The notes beneath the pieces are model-generated. The model saw nothing but the letters and a program-made list of their open reading frames with translations. It made no database searches and was not told where the DNA came from. A program made the translations under genes and the position numbers. From a gamma proteobacterium symbiont of Bathyaustriella thionipta (GTDB taxonomy: Bacteria; Pseudomonadota; Gammaproteobacteria; Chromatiales; Chromatiaceae), in NCBI GenBank assembly GCA_025656895.1, contig JAHXHF010000234.1, positions 1-8,226 of the forward strand: DNA of 8,226 bases. The letters run 5' to 3'. Below, piece by piece: positions 1 through 6,736 of this stretch. Each line of letters starts with the position of its first letter. Positions within the stretch are counted from its first letter, which is position 1.

Positions 1-125
1 GGGTCGCCAGTTGCGCAATTAAAAAAGTAAAAATAACGCTAAAATCGTGTCAAGCACTTTTTTGTGTTATTTTCGCTGAGTAGTTACGAAATAATTAGAG
101 CTGATGAACAAATAAATGTATAACG

Positions 126-184
126 GAGAACCAATGGGGTCAGAGAACCAATGTGGTCAGATTGAGAACCAATGGGGTCAGATT
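126..184 (+). repeat. Three short direct repeats upstream of the transposase
   Basis: Three copies of the 17-mer GAGAACCAATGKGGTCA start at 126, 143 and 164. The first and third copies are identical, and the middle one has a single G-to-T change. The last two are exact tandem 21-bp units ending in GATT (143-163 and 164-184). The core GGGGTCAGA resembles short repeated sequences that I recall lying beside IS200-like/RAYT transposase genes in other proteobacteria. That link is from memory and is not tested here. I see no copy or inverted copy downstream of the transposase within this window. Confidence 0.8.
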
Positions 185-186
185 GG

Positions 187-232
187 ATTGATTTCATCAA
201 TTTTAATTGATAATCTTAATCATCATATGATT
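187..232. repeat. Cluster of small palindromes before the transposase gene
   Basis: Overlapping inverted repeats fill this stretch: ATTGAT/ATCAAT (187-192 and 196-201, 3-nt gap), ATCAATT/AATTGAT (196-202 and 205-211, 2-nt gap) and the perfect 10-mer ATCATATGAT (222-231). The middle arm is shared, so the first two hairpins are mutually exclusive. IS200/IS605 and RAYT transposases recognise small hairpins at element ends, so this could be the enzyme's recognition structure. It could equally be chance AT-rich symmetry. Confidence 0.45.
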
Positions 233-252
233 CTTCTGGAGTCTCCCCTTAA

Positions 253-978
253 ATGGCACGTCAACCCCGTTTCATAATCCCCGGTCAGCCTCAGCATGTC
301 ATTGTCCGGGGTAATAATCGTGAGCCAATTTTTTATGCAGATGAAGATTATCAGTTTTATTGGCAAAAACTGAAGCAGGCTTGTGACAAGCATCAATGTG
401 ACCTGCATGCCTATGTATTGATGACCAACCACGTTCATTTATTACTGACACCTCATACCGAACAGGGAATTAGCAAGGCTTTGCAAATGCTGGGGCGTTA
501 TTATGTACAGTATTTTAATTACAGCTACAGCCGCACGGGGACGCTGTGGGAAGGGCGTTACAAGTCTACGCTGATTGACTCTGAAAACTATCTGCTGACC
601 TGTTATCGGTATATCGAGCTTAATCCGGTTCGGGCTGCTGGAATGGCCGGGCATCCTTCTGAGTATCCCTGGAGCAGTTATCGATTTAATGCATTGGGTG
701 AAGATGATGCTGTGGTTACGCCTCATCAGCTGTATCTTCGACTGGCTCGAACAACTGCGCAGCGGCAGGCGGCTTATCGAAGCCTGTTCAAAGCGCGTAT
801 TCCACAAAAAACAGTAGAGGAAATCCGCCAGGCTACCAACAAGGGCTGGGTTTTGGGCAGTGACTTTTTCAAAAATAAGATTGAGCGGCAGCTTAAACGC
901 CCGGTTTCACCACAAGCGCGGGGTGGTGACCGAAAATCCAGGGCTTATCGGGATAAAGCGAAAACGGGACGTGTCTGA
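253..978 (+). CDS. IS200-like / REP-associated (RAYT-type) tyrosine transposase
   Basis: This is a single-strand DNA transposase of the Y1 (HUH) family. The HUH motif is at His60-Val-His62 in the block TNHVHLLL. The conserved block CYRYIELNPV (residues 117-126) holds the likely nucleophilic Tyr, Y118 or Y120. The N-terminus (MARQPR..IPGQPQHVIVRGNN) and the W-E-G-R-Y-K block near residue 100 are typical of the RAYT branch, as is the 241-residue length; the IS200 TnpA proteins are shorter. The basic C-terminal tail (GGDRKS near residue 224) may bind DNA. The ATG at 253 has GGAG at 238-241, 11 nt upstream. No frameshift is seen and all expected motifs are intact. The next gene's stop lies only 21 bp after this stop, which leaves little room for a right element end, so it may be a resident RAYT rather than a mobile IS. 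It converges with the regulator gene. Confidence 0.9.
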   Translation: MARQPRFIIPGQPQHVIVRGNNREPIFYADEDYQFYWQKLKQACDKHQCDLHAYVLMTNHVHLLLTPHTEQGISKALQMLGRYYVQYFNYSYSRTGTLWEGRYKSTLIDSENYLLTCYRYIELNPVRAAGMAGHPSEYPWSSYRFNALGEDDAVVTPHQLYLRLARTTAQRQAAYRSLFKARIPQKTVEEIRQATNKGWVLGSDFFKNKIERQLKRPVSPQARGGDRKSRAYRDKAKTGRV

Positions 979-999
979 AAACGGTTGAATGTGATTGGC

Positions 1000-1692
1000 T
1001 TACAAGGTGCTACAGCGTTCTCCTGATAGTGCTGCCAGGGCTTTTAGATCAAGAATTTCTACCCGTGAGGCGGAAACATCGATGACTCCCTGGTTTTTCA
1101 TTTGTCCCATGATGCGCGATAAGGTTTCCGGCTTGATGGATAAACGAGACGCTATGACTGATTTTGGAATGTCCAGTACGACGGTTTTGTGATCACCCTT
1201 GATATGATGCAACAGATAGCAGGCCAGGCGTGAACTGCCGCTTTGCAGACTGATGTCATCAATTTCCTGCAGCAAGGCGTGCAATCGCTGGCTCATTTCT
1301 CGCATGAGCATAAAACAGGTATCGACCGATTCATGCAGCATGGAGGCAAAGTGTCCGGCATCAATGCTAAGCAGGGTGCTGTTGCCCAGTGCCAGTGCGT
1401 TGACCGGAAAGAAGGCCTGATCCTGAAACATCAATGCTTCGGCAAAGGCATCACCGCTGGCACAGATTTCAACGACCTTTTCCTGACCTTCAGCTGAAAC
1501 ACGGAACAGTTTTATGGAGCCCTCGATGACTACATAAAAACGCTCAACCGGGTCACCCTGCATAAACAGGGCTTCGTCTTTGGATAGGGAAACCTCCAGG
1601 GCATGTTCGCAGACATGCTGAAACTGTTCAGCGGATAACTTGCTGAATAAATAGTGATTTTTGAGAAATACCTGTAACGCCTGGTTGATCAT
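1000..1692 (-). CDS. Crp/Fnr-family transcriptional regulator, DNR-like
   Basis: The 230-residue protein has an N-terminal cyclic-nucleotide-type beta-barrel (about residues 15-125), a dimerisation helix (about 125-150) and a C-terminal winged helix-turn-helix. The recognition helix reads IKPETLSRIM, with Glu189, Ser192 and Arg193 in the E-x-x-S-R arrangement by which FNR and DNR read TTGAT-N4-ATCAA. The blocks EGQEKVVEI (68-76) and FAEALMF (83-89) resemble Pseudomonas DNR, the nitric-oxide-responsive activator of denitrification genes. Cysteines 28, 77, 126, 158 and 227 are scattered, and the N-terminal cysteine cluster of FNR/ANR is missing, so a 4Fe-4S oxygen sensor is unlikely. Heme-based NO sensing is possible, but the ligand cannot be deduced. 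The ATG at 1692 has only a weak GGA at 1705-1703. No denitrification gene is in view. The family call is firm; calling it dnr would be inference. Confidence 0.88.
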   Translation of the reverse strand: MINQALQVFLKNHYLFSKLSAEQFQHVCEHALEVSLSKDEALFMQGDPVERFYVVIEGSIKLFRVSAEGQEKVVEICASGDAFAEALMFQDQAFFPVNALALGNSTLLSIDAGHFASMLHESVDTCFMLMREMSQRLHALLQEIDDISLQSGSSRLACYLLHHIKGDHKTVVLDIPKSVIASRLSIKPETLSRIMGQMKNQGVIDVSASRVEILDLKALAALSGERCSTL

Positions 1693-1709
1693 CAGTTCAG
1701 TATCCGGGT

Positions 1710-1738
1710 AAAAAAGAAAACCGGCCTGTGTGCCAGTT
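1710..1738 (-). terminator. Intrinsic-terminator-like hairpin in the regulator's leader
   Basis: Read on the minus strand, AACTGGC (1738-1732) pairs with GCCGGTT (1725-1719). This makes a 7-bp stem with one T-G wobble and a 6-nt loop, followed by TTTTCTTTTTT (1720-1710). It has the form of a Rho-independent terminator. It lies 17 nt upstream of the regulator's ATG and faces the same way, so it would stop leader transcripts before the gene. A short CCGG/CCGG pairing (1724-1721 with 1707-1704) could compete with it. Whether it works as an attenuator is inference. Confidence 0.55.
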
Positions 1739-1751
1739 GGGTATGCTTCGC

Positions 1752-1760
1752 AGTATACCA
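1752..1760 (-). promoter_or_regulatory. Candidate extended -10 promoter for the DNR-like regulator
   Basis: On the minus strand TGG-TATACT (1760-1752) fits an extended -10 element (TGn plus a 5/6 match to TATAAT). The -35 position 17 bp upstream reads AAAACA, a poor match, as is common for extended -10 promoters. Transcription would start near 1745, so the leader would be about 53 nt and would begin just before the terminator-like hairpin. Confidence 0.4.
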
Positions 1761-1820
1761 GTGAAAACCTTTTTTGTTTTGTGGAAAACAGGATGATGAG
1801 TTAATACATCGGCATAAAAC

Positions 1821-1849
1821 TTGTTGAAAAATGCTTGATAGGCTATAAA
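1821..1849 (+). promoter_or_regulatory. Candidate promoter for the secreted helical protein
   Basis: TTGTTG (1821-1826) and TATAAA (1844-1849, 5/6 match) are separated by 17 bp, giving a start near 1856 and a leader of about 50 nt. An alternative is TTGATA (1835-1840) with TATCAT (1860-1865), but its 19-bp spacer is long. The translation signal is TAAGGT at 1893-1898, 8 nt before the ATG at 1907. Confidence 0.4.
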
Positions 1850-1906
1850 GCCAGCCCCATATCATCCCTTATATTAAGTGCCTCTATCACCGTAAGGTAA
1901 ACAATC

Positions 1907-3172
1907 ATGAAGTCAAAAATATTATTGCTGTTGCTGATGGGCCTGCTGTCTGCGCCTGTTTACTCGGAATGGACCGATTCGGTGCAGCAGGGCTGGGATA
2001 AGTCGAAAGCCTACAGTGCCGAAGTGTGGGATGACACCAAAAAGGCTCTGAGTTCCAGCAAAGAAATATTTTCCGAATCGGAAGCGGAAAGAAAACAAAG
2101 CCGGGCTGATCAGGAAGATGAGCGTTTCAGAGAGATGTGGGCCAGTGTTTTTCAGCAACTGGAAGAAGGTTTGCAACGGGTTGATGACATTAAAGCAGCA
2201 CCCGACAGTGCATTTTTTTCGGATGATAAGGTGTCACTGACGGAAGATCTGGATGTCATTCTGGATAAAACCATACTGCTGCTGGAAGATGAGAGCATTA
2301 ATGATTACCGGCAACAAATTCAAACCTTGAATGAACAGATCGAAGTATCCAGAAATAATATTTCGACCTATCGTGAGCAAAAAATCATGGCTCCGCGAAG
2401 CCATATGGTAAAAACAACAAAGCAGGATTATGACGACAAGATTGCAGAAGAACAGCTCAATATCAAGGAATATGAGCTGCAAAGTGAGAAAATAAAAACT
2501 CACTTGAAAGAGCGCATGAAGGATGTGGGTATTGAGTTAAATGATGAACAAATTGGTATTCTTCTGGCCAGGGTAGATGCGGATGACATTATTCAGATGT
2601 CGGTAATCTTTGATGTATTGAAAAAAATAACCACACAACTGATGCAGCTAACCCGGGAGTCGGGTGAAGATGTGAAATATGCCAAAAAATATTACGGCAT
2701 GCATGTGGTGTTGCTGGAACTGGTTAACCACATGCAGAATAAATATATTGCCAAGGTGGATTCGGTGTATATCCCCAGAATAGAGCAGATCATCGGCAAA
2801 ACCGAGGCTATTCAAAAGGATGCCAGAAAACACATGAATGCGGACTCTGATCCGCAACGAATTGCCCATTACCAGAAAAACATCCGTGCGCAGCTACTCA
2901 CATTGAAAACGGCGCGGCTTTATCGGAAAAATCTTGAAGAACAAAAAAATAAAGTTGTTTCGGCTCAGAAAGTGGTCAGGAAAAACCTGAATCTGTCGCA
3001 AAATACGTATGATACGGTGGAAGTCAGTGCTGATTTGCTGGCTATTCTGAAAACCAGTCAGGATGATTTTGATACCTTGATGAATTTGCAGGTGCCGCAG
3101 ATCGTGCCTTTTGAAAATATTCAGATGCAGGATAAATACCAGGAGCTGTCCCGGTTGCTTAAAGAACGTTAA
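1907..3172 (+). CDS. Secreted helix-rich protein of unknown function
   Basis: I do not recognise this 421-residue protein. Residues 1-20 form a clear Sec signal peptide: Lys2 and Lys4, a run of leucines, then a likely cut after VYS (18-20), so the mature chain should be exported to the periplasm. No second membrane segment and no lipobox is seen, and I find no cysteine in the chain. Just after the cut, Trp22, Trp30 and Trp41 are spaced through an amphipathic stretch rich in Lys, Asp and Ser. The rest is highly charged and apparently helical, with likely coiled coil at about 130-205 and more helix at 290-360. A PRSHM-containing break lies near 163-167. The gene has its own promoter region. Its 3' end overlaps the convergent minus-strand gene by 14 bp, and no terminator is obvious. 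A structural or envelope-stress role is conceivable, but nothing in the sequence fixes one. Confidence 0.85.
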   Translation: MKSKILLLLLMGLLSAPVYSEWTDSVQQGWDKSKAYSAEVWDDTKKALSSSKEIFSESEAERKQSRADQEDERFREMWASVFQQLEEGLQRVDDIKAAPDSAFFSDDKVSLTEDLDVILDKTILLLEDESINDYRQQIQTLNEQIEVSRNNISTYREQKIMAPRSHMVKTTKQDYDDKIAEEQLNIKEYELQSEKIKTHLKERMKDVGIELNDEQIGILLARVDADDIIQMSVIFDVLKKITTQLMQLTRESGEDVKYAKKYYGMHVVLLELVNHMQNKYIAKVDSVYIPRIEQIIGKTEAIQKDARKHMNADSDPQRIAHYQKNIRAQLLTLKTARLYRKNLEEQKNKVVSAQKVVRKNLNLSQNTYDTVEVSADLLAILKTSQDDFDTLMNLQVPQIVPFENIQMQDKYQELSRLLKER

Positions 3173-4037
3173 TTTTATTTGGGGTTTCTGTGGGTTTTCT
3201 GAGCCGTTTGCCACAGTTCCTTAAACGGCGCTGCATACGCCAGGCCAGCCATAGCAGGCGCACAGGGGTCAGATGTATCTGGTATTGAAACACCGGATAA
3301 TGGCTGCGGGCCGTTTCCTGCCAGCTTTGCAGCCATAGGTGAGTGATGATCATAGGCATCCGGAAGGCTTCCTGCTGGCAGGAGATGCGGCTGAAATCCT
3401 GCGCGGATTCCTTTCTTAGTTCTTCCAGCAGGGCGGTCAGTGATGCGCTGTTTTGATGTAGGCCGGCACAGCCAAGATTATGCTTTTGCAAGCGTTGTTC
3501 GCTTAGCAGGCAGCGGCCTTGCGCAATTTCTGTTCCCATCTCATGGACGTGTTGCGCAAGCAGGGCGCAGACAGCCAGCCGGTCGAGGATTTGTTGCTGC
3601 TTGTCATTGGCTTGCAGTCCTTCTATTTTCAGCAACAGCTGAAATAGCAGGCCATAGCCTTGATGCGCCAGTTGTTGAAACTCTTCATCCTGTTGCGGTT
3701 GCTGACCGCGCATCAGTTTGTCCTGGTAAAGACTGAGGGCAGCCAGGTGCGGGAAGTCTTCCTGCCTGAAATGCGTGGCCAGTTTTTCTGCCAGCGGGTG
3801 TGTGCCGGCTTGAGTCGTTTGCGCGGGTGACCATTGTTGTTGCCACCACTGCAGCTTGAGGCGGGCGACACCTGTATCGCTACTGTTGACACGAATCTGT
3901 TGCAATGTCTGCCAGTATTGCAGTAAAGCCTGTACAGCCACACGATGCTGTGAAGGTGCAAACAGGCTGGCGTAATAATAAAGAGGTGGCAGCCCGTTTA
4001 TGGGCGTATCCGGTGTGGGTTTCACCGGCTTAGCCAA
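3159..4037 (-). CDS. Squalene/phytoene synthase-like protein lacking Asp-rich motifs
   Basis: The chain follows the all-alpha prenyl-synthase fold. It has LYYYASLFAP (19-28), a VARLKLQWWQQQW segment (57-69) matching the family's KLxWW block, and QGRCLLSEQRL (173-183) matching the Gly-Arg-x-Leu-Leu-Pro region. The two Asp-rich motifs that bind Mg-diphosphate in true squalene and phytoene synthases are absent. The first is replaced by LQQIRVNSSD and the second by HVHEMGTEI. That makes it more like the NDUFAF6-type non-catalytic branch than a carotenoid or hopanoid enzyme. Coordinates run from a TTG at 4037, but a GTG at 4025-4023 overlaps the upstream stop as GTGA and is a likelier, translationally coupled start (288 residues). 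It is the last gene of the mtaD-ubiG-mupP block. Its role there is unknown; it may assist quinone or respiratory-complex assembly. Confidence 0.75.
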   Translation of the reverse strand: MAKPVKPTPDTPINGLPPLYYYASLFAPSQHRVAVQALLQYWQTLQQIRVNSSDTGVARLKLQWWQQQWSPAQTTQAGTHPLAEKLATHFRQEDFPHLAALSLYQDKLMRGQQPQQDEEFQQLAHQGYGLLFQLLLKIEGLQANDKQQQILDRLAVCALLAQHVHEMGTEIAQGRCLLSEQRLQKHNLGCAGLHQNSASLTALLEELRKESAQDFSRISCQQEAFRMPMIITHLWLQSWQETARSHYPVFQYQIHLTPVRLLWLAWRMQRRLRNCGKRLRKPTETPNKINVL

Positions 4038-4675
4038 TGGCGTATATCATCGGGCTGATGGACCAGCGCATCGGCCTGCCAGTTCGCGGCTTCATCCTCT
4101 TCACGCAAATAACCGAAGGTGGCGGCCAGGGTTTGCATGCCGGCGGCCCGTCCGGCTTGAATATCTCTTTGCGCGTCACCCACATAAACACAATGTTGCG
4201 CCGGGTGGTCGCATTTTTCGGCCGCCATAAGCAGCGATGCCGGATGCGGTTTGGGTTCGGCCACCTGGTCACCACTGATCACACAGGCGGCCCGTTGTTG
4301 CAGTTGCATGGCCTGTATCAGCGGGTCTGTCAGCCAGGAGGGCTTGTTGGTCACAATACCCCAGCGGTAGCCCTGTGTTTCCAGATAATGCAGTAATTCG
4401 GACATGCCCGGCATCAGCCGGGTCTGCCGGCAAATATTGTTTTTGTAAAGGCTTAGCAATGCCTGGCGCAGGGGTTCAAAGCCGTCATCATCGGGCTCTA
4501 TATGAAAGCCCAGGCGAATCAGCGCGGCGCCACCGTGAGAGACTTCTTTACGAATCTCCTGCAGCGGCAATTCGGCCCGACCTTGCTGTATTAAAAGCTG
4601 GTTAAGGGCCCAGGCAAGATCGGCTGCGGTATCGGCCAGCGTACCGTCCAGGTCAAACAATACGCAGCGAATCAT
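4022..4675 (-). CDS. mupP: HAD-family phosphatase, probably MurNAc-6-phosphate phosphatase (MupP type)
   Basis: This is a HAD-superfamily subclass I phosphatase of 217 residues. Motif I is DLDGT with nucleophile Asp8 and acid/base Asp10, motif II is VTN ending at residues 108-110, motif III is Lys142 in EPKPHP, and motif IV is GDAQRD (166-171). The helical cap occupies about 15-90. Such genes are often labelled gph (phosphoglycolate phosphatase). The position directly after ubiG, the length and the phrases VSHGGA, GFEPLR and MPGMSELL instead recall Pseudomonas MupP. That enzyme dephosphorylates N-acetylmuramate 6-phosphate in the AmgK/MurU murein-recycling route. Substrate cannot be proved from sequence, and no amgK or murU is in the window. 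Its start overlaps the ubiG stop as ATGA, so translation is probably coupled; no good ribosome site is seen. Confidence 0.85.
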   Translation of the reverse strand: MIRCVLFDLDGTLADTAADLAWALNQLLIQQGRAELPLQEIRKEVSHGGAALIRLGFHIEPDDDGFEPLRQALLSLYKNNICRQTRLMPGMSELLHYLETQGYRWGIVTNKPSWLTDPLIQAMQLQQRAACVISGDQVAEPKPHPASLLMAAEKCDHPAQHCVYVGDAQRDIQAGRAAGMQTLAATFGYLREEDEAANWQADALVHQPDDIRHWLSR

Positions 4676-5385
4676 GCGTCTGTCTGGCAGGCCATCAGAT
4701 AATTCACCGACACATCATTGGTCAGTGAATAATTGCTACTGAACGGGTTATAACTCATGCCTTTGATATGGACGGATTGCAGTCCGGCCTGGCGACACCA
4801 TTGATCCAGTTCAGAGGGTTTGATGAAACGGGCAAAATCATGAGTGCCTTTGGGGAGCAGATTCAGCAGATATTCGGCACCGACAATGGCAAAGGCATAA
4901 GATTTTGGATTGCGGTTAATGGTGGAAAAGAATACATGACCATCGGCTTTGACCAATTGCGCGCAAGCACTGATAACCGAGGCGGGATCGGGAACATGCT
5001 CCAGCATTTCCATGCAGGTGACTACATCGAAACTGTGCGGGCATTCTTCGGCCAGCTGTTCGACCGGCATTTGCCGATAATCAACCTCTACCCCCGATTC
5101 CAGTTGATGCAGGCGCGCAACTTCCAGCGGTGCTTCACCCATATCAATGCCGGTAACCTGTGCGCCTTTTAGCGCCATGCTTTCAGACAGAATGCCACCG
5201 CCGCAGCCTACATCCACAACTTTTTTATTCTGTAAACCTTGCGCGTATTCTTCGATATAGCCCAGTCGCAAGGGGTTGATGTCGTGCAGGGCTTTGAATT
5301 CACTGTTGCGATCCCACCAGCGTGAAGCCAGCGCTTCAAATTTGCTGATTTCGGTCGGGTCAACGTTGGCGCTTTGTGGTGACAT
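4672..5385 (-). CDS. ubiG: Ubiquinone biosynthesis O-methyltransferase
   Basis: UbiG carries out both SAM-dependent O-methylations in ubiquinone synthesis (the catechol intermediate and 3-demethylubiquinol). The 237-residue chain has the usual length and order. The N-terminus includes EISKFEALASRWWD (12-25). The SAM site is VVDVGCGGG (56-64), followed by the acidic GIDMG (79-83). MEMLEHV (125-131) is the post-II motif. The family signature FSTINRNPKSYAFAIVGAEY covers 153-172, and THDFARFIKPSEL lies at 181-193. The C-terminal SSNYSLTNDVSVNYL block (216-230) is also typical. GGGGA (5395-5391) sits 5 nt before the ATG. It begins 11 bp after the mtaD-like stop and ends overlapping the mupP-like start by 4 bp, consistent with one transcript. 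No anomalies are seen. Confidence 0.97.
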   Translation of the reverse strand: MSPQSANVDPTEISKFEALASRWWDRNSEFKALHDINPLRLGYIEEYAQGLQNKKVVDVGCGGGILSESMALKGAQVTGIDMGEAPLEVARLHQLESGVEVDYRQMPVEQLAEECPHSFDVVTCMEMLEHVPDPASVISACAQLVKADGHVFFSTINRNPKSYAFAIVGAEYLLNLLPKGTHDFARFIKPSELDQWCRQAGLQSVHIKGMSYNPFSSNYSLTNDVSVNYLMACQTDA

Positions 5386-5396
5386 GCAGTTCCCCG

Positions 5397-6713
5397 TTAA
5401 TGATGATGTTGTTGCAGTTTTTGTTGCCAGGCATGGGTGTCGTCGAGCAGTTTTTCAACATCCATGCGGGTGTGATGGCCATCGCTCAGTAAATGTTGGC
5501 CGGCTACCCAGACATGCCGTACCTGTTCCCGACCACAAGCATATACCAGTTGTGAAACCGGGTCATAGACCGGTTGGGATTGCAGTTGTCCCAGATCAAC
5601 CGCAATCAGGTCGGCCGATTTGCCAACCTGCAGTGAGCCGGTTTCCTCTTCCAGCCCCAGGGCAGTGGCTGCGTTAATGGTGGCCATTTCCAGTGCGCCC
5701 AGAGCGGGCAGGGCATCGGCCCGTTGGCTGACACCCTTGGCCAGCAGCGCGGCTGTACGCATTTCCGCGAACATATCCAGATCATTATTGGAGGCGGCGC
5801 CATCGGTACCCAAAGCCACATTGACGCCGGCTTGCAGCAGCCGGTCAAGCGGGCAGAAACCACTGGCTAATTTAAGATTGGATTCGGGGCAGTGCACTAC
5901 ATGTACACCCTGGTCGGCGAGCAGTTCCAGATCACCGTCACTGACTTGCGTCATGTGTACCGCCAGTAGTGAAGGCGAGGCCAGTTGCAGTAATTGCAAT
6001 CGCTGTAACGGCCGCAGATTGTATTGTTGCAGGCTTTCCTGAATTTCATGCTCGGTTTCGTGCAAATGCATGTGAACCGGCAAATCCAGTTCATCAGACA
6101 AGGTGCGCACACGCTTCAGGGTGCTGTCATTGACGGTATAGGGCGCGTGTGGCGCGAAGCAGCAGCGGATGAGTGGATTGCCACGAAAGCGGTCGCGTAC
6201 TTCCAAGCCTTTGCGGAAATATTCATCGGTGGATTGCGCCCAGGGTGAGGGGAATTCAACCACAATCAGGCCGATACTGGCCCGGATGCCACTTTTTTCG
6301 GCTACTTGTGCCGCTGCTTCCGGGAAGAAGTACATGTCGTTGAAGCAGGTGGTGCCACTTTGCAGCATTTCGGCAATCGCCAGGCGGGTGCCATCTTCGA
6401 CAAAGTTCTGGTTGACCTGCTGTTGTTCCGCCGGCCAGATATGTTCCTGCAGCCAGTTCATGAGTGGCAAATCATCGGCCAGACCGCGCATCAGCGACAT
6501 GGCCGCATGCGTATGGGTATTGATCAGCCCGGGCATCACAACATGATTTTTTAAGGTGATGCTGGTTTGCGGATTGATTTGCTCGTAGTCAGCGGCCGGA
6601 ATGAGCGCGCTGATGCGTCCCTTGTCTACGGCAATGGCGTGTTGCGGCAGTATACGATGGCAGCCATCCATGGGAACAATCCATTCGGCGCGTATTAGTA
6701 GTTCAGTATCCAT
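5397..6713 (-). CDS. mtaD: 5-methylthioadenosine / S-adenosylhomocysteine deaminase-like amidohydrolase
   Basis: This 438-residue metal-dependent amidohydrolase (TRZ/ATZ family) probably deaminates methylthioadenosine and related adenosines to inosine forms, a purine-salvage step. Metal ligands are visible as His67 and His69 in PGLINTHTH, His216 in HMHLHETE with catalytic Glu219, His253 in AVHMTQ and Asp304 in LGTDGAASNN. The spacings (His216 to Glu219 is 3, His253 to Asp304 is 51) match what I recall for Thermotoga MtaD. HAPYT (189-193) is also typical. The substrate could be a different adenosine analogue. It is the first gene of the minus-strand block, directly before ubiG as in Pseudomonas. 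The ATG at 6713 has no convincing ribosome site, so a very short leader is possible. A tail of three His ends the protein. Confidence 0.9.
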   Translation of the reverse strand: MDTELLIRAEWIVPMDGCHRILPQHAIAVDKGRISALIPAADYEQINPQTSITLKNHVVMPGLINTHTHAAMSLMRGLADDLPLMNWLQEHIWPAEQQQVNQNFVEDGTRLAIAEMLQSGTTCFNDMYFFPEAAAQVAEKSGIRASIGLIVVEFPSPWAQSTDEYFRKGLEVRDRFRGNPLIRCCFAPHAPYTVNDSTLKRVRTLSDELDLPVHMHLHETEHEIQESLQQYNLRPLQRLQLLQLASPSLLAVHMTQVSDGDLELLADQGVHVVHCPESNLKLASGFCPLDRLLQAGVNVALGTDGAASNNDLDMFAEMRTAALLAKGVSQRADALPALGALEMATINAATALGLEEETGSLQVGKSADLIAVDLGQLQSQPVYDPVSQLVYACGREQVRHVWVAGQHLLSDGHHTRMDVEKLLDDTHAWQQKLQQHHH

Positions 6714-6723
6714 TGATAAAGTG

Positions 6724-6729
6724 TAATTT
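6724..6729 (-). promoter_or_regulatory. Possible -10 element of the mtaD operon
   Basis: On the minus strand TAAAAT (6729-6724) lies about 10 nt before the ATG of the mtaD-like gene, so the transcript would have almost no leader; this fits the missing ribosome site. The -35 position is only a T-run. The FNR-type box at 6737-6750 would fall in the spacer of this promoter, so a bound regulator would be expected to block it. This is weak, inferred evidence. Confidence 0.25.
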
Positions 6730-6736
6730 TATGAAT

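Noticed and set aside
30..73. AAAATAAC/GTTATTTT inverted repeat
   Set aside because: It is AT-rich with a 28-nt loop and no associated gene end is visible; likely chance.
1..120. Gene or RNA at the left edge
   Set aside because: I see no coding frame with a plausible start, no tRNA-like fold and no convincing promoter; left as AT-rich intergenic sequence.
188..200. TTGAT-TTC-ATCAA as a second FNR/DNR box
   Set aside because: The gap is 3 bp rather than the required 4, so the half-sites are out of register; treated as part of the palindrome cluster.
995..1497. Plus-strand open frames across the regulator gene
   Set aside because: They are antisense to a clear Crp/Fnr protein and their translations have no recognisable features.
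1835..1849. TTGATAGGCTATAAA as an FNR box before the secreted-protein gene
   Set aside because: The second half-site matches ATCAA poorly; the sequence is better read as promoter elements.
3203..3229. GCCGTTT/AAACGGC stem-loop as a terminator after 3172
   Set aside because: The loop is 13 nt, no T-run follows on either strand, and the stem lies within the coding sequence of the convergent gene.
4037..4396. Long open frames opposite the mupP-like, ubiG and mtaD-like genes
   Set aside because: They lie antisense to genes with intact catalytic motifs, show no domain or ribosome site, and are expected in this base composition.
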